A DNA stretch of 64,000 nt, taken from an uncultured Cellvibrionales bacterium (GTDB lineage Bacteria > Pseudomonadota > Gammaproteobacteria > Pseudomonadales > GM7GCV1). Below, piece by piece: positions 18,531-26,489 of the stretch (its first letter is position 1; every line of letters begins with the position of its first letter). The notes beneath the pieces were generated by a model that was not told the DNA's origin, searched no databases, and saw nothing but the letters and a program-made list of their open reading frames with translations. The DNA lies in NCBI GenBank assembly GCA_913063225.1, contig CAJXYP010000010.1, positions 1 through 64,000 of the forward strand, in the 5' to 3' direction. The position numbers and the translations under genes are program-made.

Positions 18531-18681
18531 CTGCCGTGGGGGCGTTCTTTTCTTTTGGTTCGTTTCGCTGACCAGCACCGTCCCTGGCGCTGGGCCTTCG
18601 GCCGGTCTAAAGCCCGCCCAAATTTGTTCCCGCAAATTTGTGGACAAGTAAAGAAACGAACGCCCCCGTGGCAGCGGAAAT
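18531..18681 (+). repeat. Dispersed intergenic repeat, copy 2 (151 bp)
   Basis: Lies in the 389-bp gap between holB and pilZ. It starts ctgccgtgggggcgttc and ends with the inverse, cgcccccgtggcagcgg, giving terminal inverted repeats of about 20 bp. The interior shares gccttcggccggtctaaagcc and the hairpin aaatttg-ttccc-gcaaattt with copy 1. No transposase and no credible ORF. The rest of the gap holds only the pilZ promoter. Confidence 0.8.
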
Positions 18682-18770
18682 ATCTAAATCTACAAAGTTC
18701 CCGATCTAGAGCCGGCGCTAGCCTACGGAATAATCGCGATCACATTGCTAAAACGAAAACCAACTTCGTC

Positions 18771-18798
18771 TTGTCTCTGACACCAAAGGTATTACAAT
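18771..18798 (+). promoter_or_regulatory. Candidate pilZ promoter
   Basis: TTGTCT at 18771-18776 and TACAAT at 18793-18798 with 16-base spacing, 31 bases upstream of the pilZ ATG. The repeat at 18531-18681 separates pilZ from holB, so a dedicated promoter is plausible. Confidence 0.45.
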
Positions 18799-18829
18799 CT
18801 ACTGTACAAATAATAAATGAGTCCACCAC

Positions 18830-19177
18830 ATGGAAATGGGATTTGCCGGTAAAGGCGGTATTCTTTCGGTAACGTTGAAAGACTCCAGGTCTTTATTCAA
18901 TGCCTACATGCCCTATGTCACCGGCGGCGGTTTGTTTATTGAAACTCAAAAGAATATCAAGCTCGGCGATGAAGTCTTTATACTGCTAGATATTCTAGAT
19001 CAGGGCGATCCAACTCCGGTTTCTGCCAAAGTAATTTGGGTTACTCCTAAAGGCTCAACTTCCTTTAGACCGGGTATTGGTATTCAGCTTGGCGCAGAAA
19101 ACCGTGAAGTTATGAATATGATAGAAACTCAAATTGCTGAGCTTCTTAACTCCCCAAACCCAACGTACACAATGTGA
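18830..19177 (+). CDS. pilZ: Type IV pilus PilZ protein
   Basis: A 115-residue PilZ-domain protein of the original PilZ subgroup needed for type IV pilus assembly. It matches the Pseudomonas pattern closely: GILSVTLKDSRSLFNAYM, GGLFIETQK, LGDEVFILLDI, VIWVTPKG, and the C-terminal PTYTM. The Arg-rich c-di-GMP signature is absent, as in the canonical PilZ, so it probably does not bind the nucleotide. The holB-pilZ-tatD position agrees. Its TGA stop is the first three bases of the inverted-repeat element that follows. Confidence 0.92.
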   Translation: MEMGFAGKGGILSVTLKDSRSLFNAYMPYVTGGGLFIETQKNIKLGDEVFILLDILDQGDPTPVSAKVIWVTPKGSTSFRPGIGIQLGAENREVMNMIETQIAELLNSPNPTYTM

Positions 19178-19339
19178 GACTTTTGCACGAAAGCTATTTC
19201 ACTCCTGCGCTGCGTTAAAAACATGCTCAACCAGTCGTTTATAAATATAAACGCCCTCTTTGCGCGTGTTTTTGCTCTCGCTTCAAAGCGCCTACTTCTG
19301 GTGCCTGAAAGCAAAATATTCTTCCGTGAAAAGGTCTCA
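19175..19339. repeat. 165-bp inverted-repeat (MITE-like) element between pilZ and tatD
   Basis: Terminal inverted repeats tgagacttttgcac (19175-19188) and gtgaaaaggtctca (19326-19339) match at 12 of 14 positions. The interior also folds back: gcgttaaaaacatgctc pairs with the segment around gcgtgtttttgctctcgc, and cgtttat-aaat-ataaacg forms the centre. It has no coding capacity and is unrelated to the four-copy repeat family. Its left end supplies the pilZ stop codon and its right end lies six bases from the tatD start. Confidence 0.7.
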
Positions 19340-19345
19340 GCTTAG

Positions 19346-20116
19346 GTGTTTGTTGATTCGCACTGCCATCTGGATCATTTAGATTTAGAACCTTATAACA
19401 ATAATCTCGATCTGGCTCTCGATGCGGCGCGCGAACGGGGTGTAAAAGGGTTTCTTTTAATTGGAATTGACTTTAATAAATTTCCCCAACTAATTGAAAT
19501 AGAAAGCAAATACTCCGATGTTTGGTTGAGTATTGGCTGTCATCCACTAGGTAATGAAACCCACATAGATAAAGACCTCTTAACTAAACTGGCAAGCAAT
19601 GCGAAGGTAGTAGCGCTGGGTGAAACGGGGCTCGATTATCACTACGCCGCCGAAAAAAAGGAATTCCAAAAGACTGCTTTTGAAGCCCATATGCAGGTGG
19701 CTTCGGATTTGCAAAAACCAGTGATAATTCACACCAGATCAGCCGTACAAGATACTTTGGATTTGATGCGAGAGTATCAAGACAAGGTCGTTGGCGTGCT
19801 GCATTGTTTCACTGAAGATTGGCAGATGGCTAAAACCGCAATTGATATGGGTTACTACGTATCCCTGTCTGGTATTGTCACTTTTAAGAATGCAGATGCA
19901 CTGCGAGAAGTGGCTAAAAAGATACCCGCAGAGCGGTTATTGATTGAAACGGACTCTCCTTGGCTGGCGCCAGTGCCTTATCGGGGGAAGCAAAACGAAC
20001 CTAAGTATTTGCCGGAAGTAGCAAAATGCGTGGCTGAATTACGCGATACAACGCCGGAAAAAATTGGCGAGACAACAACAGAAAATTTTTATCGACTGTT
20101 TCAACCATCCTGTTAA
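19346..20116 (+). CDS. tatD: TatD-family metal-dependent hydrolase/DNase
   Basis: A 256-residue TIM-barrel metal hydrolase. It starts FVDSHCHLDHLD with the HxH metal pair, has GETGLDYHY, VIIHTRSA, VLHCFTE, and the late LIETDSPWLAPVPYRGK with the final metal Asp. The pilZ-linked member in Pseudomonas is of this (YcfH-like) type. Start is GTG at 19346 with only a weak ribosome-binding site inside the end of the inverted-repeat element. Confidence 0.92.
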   Translation: MFVDSHCHLDHLDLEPYNNNLDLALDAARERGVKGFLLIGIDFNKFPQLIEIESKYSDVWLSIGCHPLGNETHIDKDLLTKLASNAKVVALGETGLDYHYAAEKKEFQKTAFEAHMQVASDLQKPVIIHTRSAVQDTLDLMREYQDKVVGVLHCFTEDWQMAKTAIDMGYYVSLSGIVTFKNADALREVAKKIPAERLLIETDSPWLAPVPYRGKQNEPKYLPEVAKCVAELRDTTPEKIGETTTENFYRLFQPSC

Positions 20117-20185
20117 TTCGAGATTCAATAAATAAGAATCCGTACTTTTGGCAAAAATTAGAAATTAGAATATAAGAGAGCACTG

Positions 20186-20806
20186 ATGAGTCAACCGCAA
20201 ATTAGCCAGATTCAAACCATGTTGGATCTGCAAAACTCAATGAACACGAAGGTAAATGCTCAGTGGCGCAAGCAGAACTTTGCTTGGTACCGAGCAATAT
20301 GGATCGAATGTGCTGAGTTACTGGATCATTACGGCTGGAAATGGTGGAAGCATCAGGAGATGGACCGAGATCAAGTGATGCTCGAGCTAATTGATATTTG
20401 GCATTTTGGTTTGTCTATATTGATAGTCAAAGCGGCCGATGCTGAAGATTTGTGTCGTGAACTTACCTTAGGGCTGTCAGATAATGTGCATCTGGAGTTT
20501 CCAGAGCAGCTTGAAGCCTTTACTGAGGAAGTTCTGCACACCAAGTCATTTGATGCCAGGCATTTTGGGAGCCTGATGAAGTGCGTTGGTTTGGAATTTG
20601 AAGAGCTTTTTAGTAGCTATGTCGGTAAAAACGTTCTAAATATGTTCCGCCAAGACAAGGGCTACAAAGACGGCAGTTATATCAAAATTTGGGATGGCAA
20701 AGATGATAACGAATGGTTGGTTGAGGTTATGCAGAAGTTAGACCTAGCCGCTGATGATTTTGCCGAGTCAGTGTATCGCGCTCTAGATGAATCTTACCCG
20801 GACTAG
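20186..20806 (+). CDS. Dimeric (all-alpha) dUTP diphosphatase
   Basis: A 206-residue all-alpha NTP pyrophosphatase of the dimeric dUTPase type, related to MazG and unlike the trimeric Dut. The metal-binding motifs are IECAELLDHYGWKWWK and the helix LELIDIWHFGLS, with further acidic residues in LMKCVGLEFEELFSSYVGKN and the GYKDGSYIKIWDGKDD block. It should cleave dUTP to dUMP and PPi and keep uracil out of DNA. A UAAGAGAG site precedes the ATG. Confidence 0.88.
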   Translation: MSQPQISQIQTMLDLQNSMNTKVNAQWRKQNFAWYRAIWIECAELLDHYGWKWWKHQEMDRDQVMLELIDIWHFGLSILIVKAADAEDLCRELTLGLSDNVHLEFPEQLEAFTEEVLHTKSFDARHFGSLMKCVGLEFEELFSSYVGKNVLNMFRQDKGYKDGSYIKIWDGKDDNEWLVEVMQKLDLAADDFAESVYRALDESYPD

Positions 20807-20825
20807 TTCGAACTGCTACTAATCT

Positions 20826-21119
20826 ATGAAAGGCTTCAAAATACTAGTTATCGCTCTTCTGGCTCTGTTGCTGCTATTACAGATTCGCCTGTGGTTTGGC
20901 GATGGCAGTATGGAAGATCGAGCTAGGTTGGCGCGGGATATTGACGCGCAGCAAAGCGCAAATGATCGTTTAGACGCGAGAAACGAAGTGGTGGAGCGCG
21001 AAATAGAAGAGTTTCATACGGATCCTGAAGCCGCCATAGAGGAAAGAGCTCGAGAAGAATTGGGCCTTATCAAAGAAGGCGAAACCCTATATTTATTGAT
21101 AGAAGAAAATGCCAACTAA
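20826..21119 (+). CDS. ftsB: Cell division protein FtsB
   Basis: A 97-residue bitopic divisome protein. It has a short cytoplasmic start, a membrane helix at about residues 5-24, then a coiled coil (RLARDIDAQQSANDRLDARNEVVEREI) that pairs with FtsL and recruits FtsQLB. The conserved ending AREELGLIKEGETLYLL is typical. It overlaps ispD by 11 bases, the usual ftsB-ispD-ispF arrangement. Confidence 0.95.
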   Translation: MKGFKILVIALLALLLLLQIRLWFGDGSMEDRARLARDIDAQQSANDRLDARNEVVEREIEEFHTDPEAAIEERAREELGLIKEGETLYLLIEENAN

Positions 21120-21819
21120 GCTTCATATACTAGTGCCTGCTTCAGGCCTGGGACTTCGCTTTAATGCGGATCGACCCAAGCAGTATCAACCCTTTCTTGG
21201 TATTTCTCTGTTGGACCATTGCCTATCTCAACTTTTGTCTCTGTCCTACACCGGCCAGTTTGTTGTCGGTTTAGCCGAGGATGACCTCTGGTGGGAAACG
21301 ATGGATTCAAGTAAGTCGACTAGTATAAATACGGTTATCGGTGGGGCCACGCGAGCGGAGACCGTAAGCCATATGCTTGACGCTTTGCACGATGTTGACC
21401 CTCAAGACTGGGTGCTGGTGCACGATGCGGTGCGTCCCTGTGTTAGCAAAAGCAGTTTGCAGCCCTTATTGGACGTGATGCAGGCTACTCAGGCTGATGG
21501 GTTGTCACTAGGCAGGCCTATATACGAGGCGGTAAAACGAGTTTCTGATCAGGGCAAAGTGCTGGCTAGTGAGAGGCGAGAAGGTTTGTGGACTATTCAA
21601 ACGCCTCAAGTATTCCGGTTTGAAGCCTTACAGAAATCACTACAAGCTTGTTTGGAAGAGTCCTTAAGCTTTGACGATGAAATGATGGCGCTCCACCATT
21701 TGGGTTATACCACTGGCATGGTTCAGGGGTCGGCGTTAAATATAAAGGTTACCACTGCAGAAGACTTGCCCCTTGCCGAACACTATTGGCAAATCATGCA
21801 AGCACAAGAGCAGGGCTAG
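21109..21819 (+). CDS. ispD: 2-C-methyl-D-erythritol 4-phosphate cytidylyltransferase
   Basis: Third enzyme of the MEP isoprenoid pathway. The 236-residue protein opens with the nucleotidyltransferase loop [19 protein letters not shown] and has the [12 protein letters not shown] motif, [11 protein letters not shown] and [13 protein letters not shown]. It lies directly upstream of ispF. Confidence 0.95.
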   Translation: MPTKLHILVPASGLGLRFNADRPKQYQPFLGISLLDHCLSQLLSLSYTGQFVVGLAEDDLWWETMDSSKSTSINTVIGGATRAETVSHMLDALHDVDPQDWVLVHDAVRPCVSKSSLQPLLDVMQATQADGLSLGRPIYEAVKRVSDQGKVLASERREGLWTIQTPQVFRFEALQKSLQACLEESLSFDDEMMALHHLGYTTGMVQGSALNIKVTTAEDLPLAEHYWQIMQAQEQG

Positions 21820-21829
21820 AGGCACAAAT

Positions 21830-22309
21830 ATGAGAATAGGTCAGGGTTTTGATGTGCACGCCTTTGGTGAAGGTGATGAGATTGTTATCGGCGGGGTGCA
21901 TATTCCCCATAACCGTGGGTTAGTTGCGCACTCTGACGGCGACGTGCTTCTGCACGCTGTTTGCGACGCTGTATTGGGAGCGCTTGCCCTTGGTGATTTA
22001 GGGCATCATTTTCCTGATACCGACGCACGCTGGAAAAATGCCGATAGCCGAGATCTTCTGCGAGCCGTGGCTGAATTAGCAAAGGCCCAAGGCTTTGCCC
22101 TAATTAATCTGGATTCAACAATTATTGCGCAGGCCCCCAAATTTGCCCCTCATATCGATGCAATGCGAAGTAATATTGCGCAAGATTTGGGTGTAAATAT
22201 AGGTCAAGTTAGTGTCAAAGCTACTACTACAGAAAAACTTGGGTTTACCGGTCGTGGTGACGGCATAGCGGCCCAAGCTAGCCTGCTTATGCAGCCATTG
22301 CAGTCTTAA
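21830..22309 (+). CDS. ispF: 2-C-methyl-D-erythritol 2,4-cyclodiphosphate synthase
   Basis: Cyclises CDP-ME 2-phosphate in the MEP pathway. The 159-residue zinc enzyme has GFDVHAF (metal Asp8 and His10), [13 protein letters not shown] and the [14 protein letters not shown] ending. The ATG at 21830 is chosen because homologues start [10 protein letters not shown]; an in-frame upstream codon would add 19 residues inside ispD. Confidence 0.96.
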   Translation: MRIGQGFDVHAFGEGDEIVIGGVHIPHNRGLVAHSDGDVLLHAVCDAVLGALALGDLGHHFPDTDARWKNADSRDLLRAVAELAKAQGFALINLDSTIIAQAPKFAPHIDAMRSNIAQDLGVNIGQVSVKATTTEKLGFTGRGDGIAAQASLLMQPLQS

Positions 22310-22312
22310 GTT

Positions 22313-23335
22313 TTGACCGTTTCTCTCGCTCTCAATCGCACTCCTGAGGTGGTTCGTGCTTTCCGCATTACCGATCAAGCAATTGCCAGCCTGAAGCAGG
22401 TTCCGGAAGATTTTGTTGTGGAAGAAATCTGGCAGCCGCAATTTAGCGGTGACGGCGAACATCTGTATTTGTTTATTGAAAAAATCGGACAAAATACTCC
22501 TTGGGTCGCGAAGCAGCTTTCTAAATCCTTTGGCGTATCTGAAAAAACCGTTGGCTATTCAGGCCTTAAAGATCGCCAAGCGGTTACCCGGCAATGGTTT
22601 AGCCTTCCAGTACCTGCACAAAGGGCAAAAAAAGATCCGGTAATTGAAGGTGTTCGAATTCTTCAGAAGGCCAGGCATTCTGGTAAATTGCGCCGGGGCA
22701 GCCACCTAGGTAATAGTTTTCAAATACGCTTGAGGGATCTTGACGCGGATAGGGTTCAACTGATTTCCAGATTGGGGGCAGTTTCTGAACAGGGCTTTCC
22801 GAATTATTTTGGCCCGCAGCGATTTGGACACAACGGAAATAATTTGCGAGCCGGTCGGCAGCTAGCAAAGGCACGAAAGTTAGTAGGGCACCCCAAAAGA
22901 GGGTTTTACCTTAGCGCTATGCGCAGCTCGTTATTCAATCAGGTATTGGCAGCACAAATGCGAGCGGGTAACTGGTCCGAAATTGTCGATTTTTATGTGC
23001 CCGCCACCGGACCTATGTGGGGTAGGGGGCGGCCTCTATCAGCTGAGATGGGCGTCGATATTGAAAATCAAGTGGTGGCAGACAATGCCGAACTATGTGA
23101 CCTACTGGAACATGGTGGCTTAAGTCAGGAACGGCGGTTATTGCGCCAATGCCCCGAAAATTTTAGTTGGTCCTTTATTGAAAGGGAGGCTGAAGGGGGG
23201 CTCGAACGAGAAGTTGAAGGAAAGCAGCAGGATCTGCTTCTGCGGTTCAGTTTGCCGCCGGGCAGCTACGCCACAGTTCTAATAGACGAACTGCTAGCAA
23301 TTAGGCCGGATGCCAAGGAGAAGGCTACTAGCTGA
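22313..23335 (+). CDS. truD: tRNA pseudouridine(13) synthase
   Basis: Makes pseudouridine 13 in tRNA. In the 340-residue protein VPEDFVVEE lies near residue 30 and the catalytic motif GYSGLKDRQA at 81-90, with Asp87 as nucleophile. NYFGPQRFG and the late PPGSYATVLIDELL are diagnostic. TTG start three bases after the ispF stop. The surE gene that commonly follows is absent. Confidence 0.94.
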   Translation: MTVSLALNRTPEVVRAFRITDQAIASLKQVPEDFVVEEIWQPQFSGDGEHLYLFIEKIGQNTPWVAKQLSKSFGVSEKTVGYSGLKDRQAVTRQWFSLPVPAQRAKKDPVIEGVRILQKARHSGKLRRGSHLGNSFQIRLRDLDADRVQLISRLGAVSEQGFPNYFGPQRFGHNGNNLRAGRQLAKARKLVGHPKRGFYLSAMRSSLFNQVLAAQMRAGNWSEIVDFYVPATGPMWGRGRPLSAEMGVDIENQVVADNAELCDLLEHGGLSQERRLLRQCPENFSWSFIEREAEGGLEREVEGKQQDLLLRFSLPPGSYATVLIDELLAIRPDAKEKATS

Positions 23336-23351
23336 TTTGCTTTTGCTAGCT

Positions 23352-23371
23352 GGTAGAAATTACTACCTTTT
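23352..23371 (+). terminator. Weak terminator after truD
   Basis: Hairpin ggtag-aaatta-ctacc followed by four Ts, 16 bases after the truD stop. The stem is short (5 bp) so strength is uncertain. Confidence 0.45.
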
Positions 23372-23472
23372 GCGTCGAATTATTCAACCGAGCCTGTGTT
23401 AATATTCTGCCTTTCTAAGCTATCACTTTTAACCGAACTCACAACCCTTTAGGGCGGCGTCGCACAGCTCAA

Positions 23473-24156
23473 ATGAATCAGACAAAACAGCGCGGAATCG
23501 GGATGACGTCCCAACGTACGCGAGAGCGTCTAATTAGTCGACTCCGTGACGAAGGTATAGAAAACCAGCAAGTTTTGGACGCCATTCGCGACACTCCAAG
23601 GCATCTCTTTGTAGACGAAGCGCTAGCTCATCGCGCCTACGAAGATACCGCTCTGCCCATTGGTTTTTCCCAGACTATTTCTCAACCCTACATAGTTGCT
23701 CGCATGACAGAGCTTGCGCTATCTTTGGGTGTACCCGGACGGTTATTAGAGATAGGCACTGGCTGTGGTTATCAAACCGCCGTACTAGCGCAACTCGTAC
23801 CCAGAGTATTTAGTGTTGAACGTATTGAACCACTGCTGGATCGTGCGATCGAAAACCTCGCGCAAATCGGTATAAGTAATGTGGTTTGTCGCTTGGCGGA
23901 CGGAAAAATGGGCTGGGAAGATCGTGGTCCATACAATGTAATCTTAAGCGCGGCTGCACCCGAACAAGTTCCTGCTGAATTGTTAGAACAGCTGGCTCCA
24001 GAGGGCATGATCATTATTCCGGTAGGGCGAGAAGGCAAGCAGATGCTCACCGTTGTGCAGCGCAAAGATGACGGCAAAGCTGATGCGCGAGATTACCAGA
24101 GCTATGAAATTGAGCCTGTGCGCTTTGTTCCTCTGCTTAGTGGCATTTCGCGATAA
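23473..24156 (+). CDS. pcm: Protein-L-isoaspartate O-methyltransferase
   Basis: Repairs isoaspartyl damage in proteins using SAM. The 227-residue protein has [17 protein letters not shown] near the start, the substrate loop [15 protein letters not shown], the SAM motif [16 protein letters not shown] and [17 protein letters not shown] overlap with the next gene. In many gammaproteobacteria it sits in surE-pcm-nlpD-rpoS; here the pcm-nlpD part survives. Confidence 0.95.
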   Translation: MNQTKQRGIGMTSQRTRERLISRLRDEGIENQQVLDAIRDTPRHLFVDEALAHRAYEDTALPIGFSQTISQPYIVARMTELALSLGVPGRLLEIGTGCGYQTAVLAQLVPRVFSVERIEPLLDRAIENLAQIGISNVVCRLADGKMGWEDRGPYNVILSAAAPEQVPAELLEQLAPEGMIIIPVGREGKQMLTVVQRKDDGKADARDYQSYEIEPVRFVPLLSGISR

Positions 24157-25109
24157 TGAATATGGCCCTGCTTAAATCTTGGCTGGGCATATTTTTACGA
24201 GGTTGCGCCATGGGTGCAGCCGATTTGGTCCCCGGCATTTCCGGCGGCACCTTGGCCCTTATTACGGGGATCTACGAACGGCTAATCAACGCCATTGCGA
24301 ACATAGATATTAGCGCGCTGCGGATAGTGCTTAAGGGCGACATCAAAGCCGCATGGCGTCATATAGATGGTAGTTTTTTGCTGGCTCTGGCCTGTGGAAT
24401 ATTGACTTCAATATTTGTACTTGCTCATCTAATTGAGCATTTAGTTCAAACTCAGCCGGTATTAGTGTGGTCGTTCTTTTCGGGCCTGGTATTGGCTTCG
24501 ATTATCTATTTGTTGCGGATAGTCTGGCCCGGCTCTTTGGGGACTCTCGGGCTAGGCGGCTCTGGGTTAAGCGCTTTGGGGTTTATAATAGTAGGCGCGG
24601 TTCTAGCCTTGAGTTTGAGTCAATTGCGCTTGGCAGAGTTACCCCTAACCACTGTATTTATATTTGTCGGCGGATTTATTGCTATTAGCGCCATGTTATT
24701 GCCCGGTGTATCAGGCAGCTTCTTATTATTGATGCTCGGCCTGTACCAGCCAACATTGGCGGCGGTTACCAGCTTAGATTTTGCCTACATCGCTATATTC
24801 GGTCTGGGCGCTGCCTCTGGGTTTGTGGTGTTTAGCCGGATAATTCGGTATCTACTCCGGTATTTCCATGAACCAACATTGTTATTTATAACCGGTTTGC
24901 TGATCGGGTCGCTTTATACGACTTGGCCTTGGAAATCTGCTCTTGAAGGTGCTGCGGCATCAAACCTGTCGCCTTCAGCTTATATTCAAACTGGATCTGA
25001 TGCACAAGTCGGACCGGCTTTGATTTGTTTGCTCCTGGGTTTTATATTGGTGGTGGCGATCGCTGCCGCTGGATCCAAAAAAGATGCTATTACAAATATA
25101 CAAAGCTAA
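24156..25109 (+). CDS. DUF368 polyprenyl-phosphate transporter-like membrane protein
   Basis: A 317-residue polytopic membrane protein with about 8-9 hydrophobic segments. The N-terminal RGCAMGAADLVPGISGGTLALITGIYE is the DUF368 signature, with a second half-repeat around AMLLPGVSGSFLLLMLGLY. DUF368 proteins (PopT) have been implicated in recycling undecaprenyl phosphate across the membrane, which suits a genome with its own lipid-carrier demand; the function here is from family knowledge only. It overlaps nlpD by 26 bases. Confidence 0.85.
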   Translation: MNMALLKSWLGIFLRGCAMGAADLVPGISGGTLALITGIYERLINAIANIDISALRIVLKGDIKAAWRHIDGSFLLALACGILTSIFVLAHLIEHLVQTQPVLVWSFFSGLVLASIIYLLRIVWPGSLGTLGLGGSGLSALGFIIVGAVLALSLSQLRLAELPLTTVFIFVGGFIAISAMLLPGVSGSFLLLMLGLYQPTLAAVTSLDFAYIAIFGLGAASGFVVFSRIIRYLLRYFHEPTLLFITGLLIGSLYTTWPWKSALEGAAASNLSPSAYIQTGSDAQVGPALICLLLGFILVVAIAAAGSKKDAITNIQS

Positions 25110-25917
25110 TAAAGCCAAGCTAACGGCGACTGGCTTACTCGCGCTTGTTTTGGTCGGTTGCACGGGACAGAGTGGCGGAGGTTCAGCTCCAATAGACGAG
25201 CGTCCGCAGCCACCTTCACAGGCATTGCGCCTTCATCTGGTTACCAGGGGTGAAACCCTCTATAGCATTGCCTTTCGCTACGAGAGAGATTTCCGTCAAC
25301 TAGCTTCTATCAACGGCTTGAGCGGAGACTACACAATCCACCCCGGACAGCGGCTATACCTTACTGAAGCAGCGGCTAGGGACGCTGGTATTGTTGCTTC
25401 GAACGCGGCTTCTAATGCGTCAGCGACAGGAACAAGAGCAGCTGCTGTTACCAGACCAGTCGTGCGCAGCACGCCAACGGCATCAAACCCCACATCAGCG
25501 TCTAGTGCACCTCAGCCAGCCGCACCAGTGCTTGCGCCCGTAACCGACAATAGCTGGGTTTGGCCACAAACAGGCCCCATCGTTCGTAGCTTTGGTTCCG
25601 GTGACCCCGTGTCTAAGGGAATACAAATTTCAGCACCCGAGGGTAGCCCTGTTTTATCTGCAATCGATGGTGTGGTGGTTTACTCAGGCTCAGGATTGAG
25701 AGGCTACGGTAATCTGCTAATCATCAAGCACGATGATGCTCATCTAAGCGCCTACGCCTACAACCAGGAACTGTTAGCGCACGAAGGTGATTTGGTCCGA
25801 TCCGGGCAGAAGATAGCGACGGTTGGCTCTGATGCCGAAGGCAATAATCGGCTGTATTTTGAGATTCGGTTGGATGGGACACCAGTTGATCCTATTCGGT
25901 ATCTTCCACGAAGATAG
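25084..25917 (+). CDS. nlpD: NlpD/LytM-family murein hydrolase activator lipoprotein
   Basis: Outer-membrane lipoprotein that activates amidase AmiC during septation. In the 277-residue protein, the signal peptide ends in lipobox LVGC. A LysM domain follows (HLVTRGETLYSIAFRYE to HPGQRLYL), then a Ser/Ala/Pro linker and a C-terminal LytM domain. The LytM metal residues are lost: the HxxxD site reads SKGIQIS and the HxH site reads RLYFEI, as expected for an NlpD-type activator. rpoS, its usual downstream neighbour, is missing; a terminator and repeat copy 3 follow instead. Confidence 0.92.
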   Translation: MLLQIYKANKAKLTATGLLALVLVGCTGQSGGGSAPIDERPQPPSQALRLHLVTRGETLYSIAFRYERDFRQLASINGLSGDYTIHPGQRLYLTEAAARDAGIVASNAASNASATGTRAAAVTRPVVRSTPTASNPTSASSAPQPAAPVLAPVTDNSWVWPQTGPIVRSFGSGDPVSKGIQISAPEGSPVLSAIDGVVVYSGSGLRGYGNLLIIKHDDAHLSAYAYNQELLAHEGDLVRSGQKIATVGSDAEGNNRLYFEIRLDGTPVDPIRYLPRR

Positions 25918-25925
25918 TTCTTTTA

Positions 25926-25953
25926 GGGGTTTCCGTCTAAGACCCCATTTTTT
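25926..25953 (+). terminator. Terminator after nlpD
   Basis: ggggt paired with acccc (loop of 11, partly self-pairing) followed by a run of six Ts, nine bases after the nlpD stop. Confidence 0.65.
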
Positions 25954-25996
25954 GTTTGATTCTGATCTTGCTGATGGTAACTCACTCGAATTAACT

Positions 25997-26078
25997 ATTT
26001 CCGTTGCCACGAGGGGTGTTCTTTTGGTTCGTCTCTTTGGGCAAGCAAAGAAACGAACGCCTCCGTGACGGCGGAAAT
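25997..26078 (+). repeat. Dispersed intergenic repeat, copy 3 (minimal, 82 bp)
   Basis: Begins atttccgttgccacgaggg and ends with its inverse ctccgtgacggcggaaat. The two arms are inverted repeats of about 26 bp (with mismatches) that keep the motif gcgttcktttckttt. It lacks the interior core of copies 1, 2 and 4, so it looks like an internally deleted derivative. Confidence 0.8.
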
Positions 26079-26109
26079 CTATGGGTCTAATAAACAACTT
26101 TCAGAAATA

Positions 26110-26131
26110 ACTATTCCAGCAATGGAATAGT
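26110..26131 (-). terminator. Hairpin downstream of the SRP RNA gene
   Basis: Perfect 9-bp inverted repeat actattcca-gcaa-tggaatagt about 45 bases past the ffs 3' end on the minus strand, followed by tatttct. It is a plausible intrinsic terminator with a weak U tract. Confidence 0.5.
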
Positions 26132-26176
26132 GCTATTTAGTGGCAAGAGGGCTAGGGGACACATCCCTAATAGAGT

Positions 26177-26286
26177 GGTGAACCCTACCGACGGATCTCC
26201 GGCACATATGAATTCTGCTACCGTTGCTCCCTTCCGGGCCTGGCGGAGTTTACAGGTTCAAATTGCGAAGGGCCGGCAGGGACACC
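26177..26286 (-). ncRNA. ffs: Signal recognition particle 4.5S RNA
   Basis: The minus strand contains the invariant SRP domain IV: GCCAGGCCCGGAAGGGAGCA, with the asymmetric loop and GGAA tetraloop bound by Ffh. Flanking arms GGTGTCCCTGCCGG and CGGTAGGGTTCACC pair to form the long helix, fixing the ends at about 26286 and 26177. The size (about 110 nt) fits the gammaproteobacterial 4.5S class. It is divergent from dnaX. Confidence 0.93.
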
Positions 26287-26454
26287 ATAGCAACCAGCAT
26301 TTGCGGATCCTTTAGATAAAGAATCGCGGTGAATGCGGGCTGCGCATTATGGTGAGTTGATATGGAATTATCAATTGATCTCTGCGCGCAATTTGCATAT
26401 CTCGCTTAGCCAAATGTATTTGCTTATTTTCCCCAATCCCCAGAATAGCTTCGC

Positions 26455-26460
26455 TATAAT
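26455..26460 (+). promoter_or_regulatory. -10 element for dnaX
   Basis: A perfect TATAAT 29 bases before the dnaX ATG. There is no convincing -35 at 17 bases (cccaat), so the promoter assignment rests on the -10 and position. Confidence 0.5.
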
Positions 26461-26489
26461 TCGACGACTAATTTTTACGACATGTATTC

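Noticed and set aside
25560-25917. Loss of metal residues in the NlpD LytM domain
   Set aside because: Expected for NlpD-type amidase activators; not a sign of decay.
25823-26068. 81-codon plus-strand ORF overlapping the end of nlpD
   Set aside because: It runs out of nlpD in another frame through the terminator and repeat copy 3.
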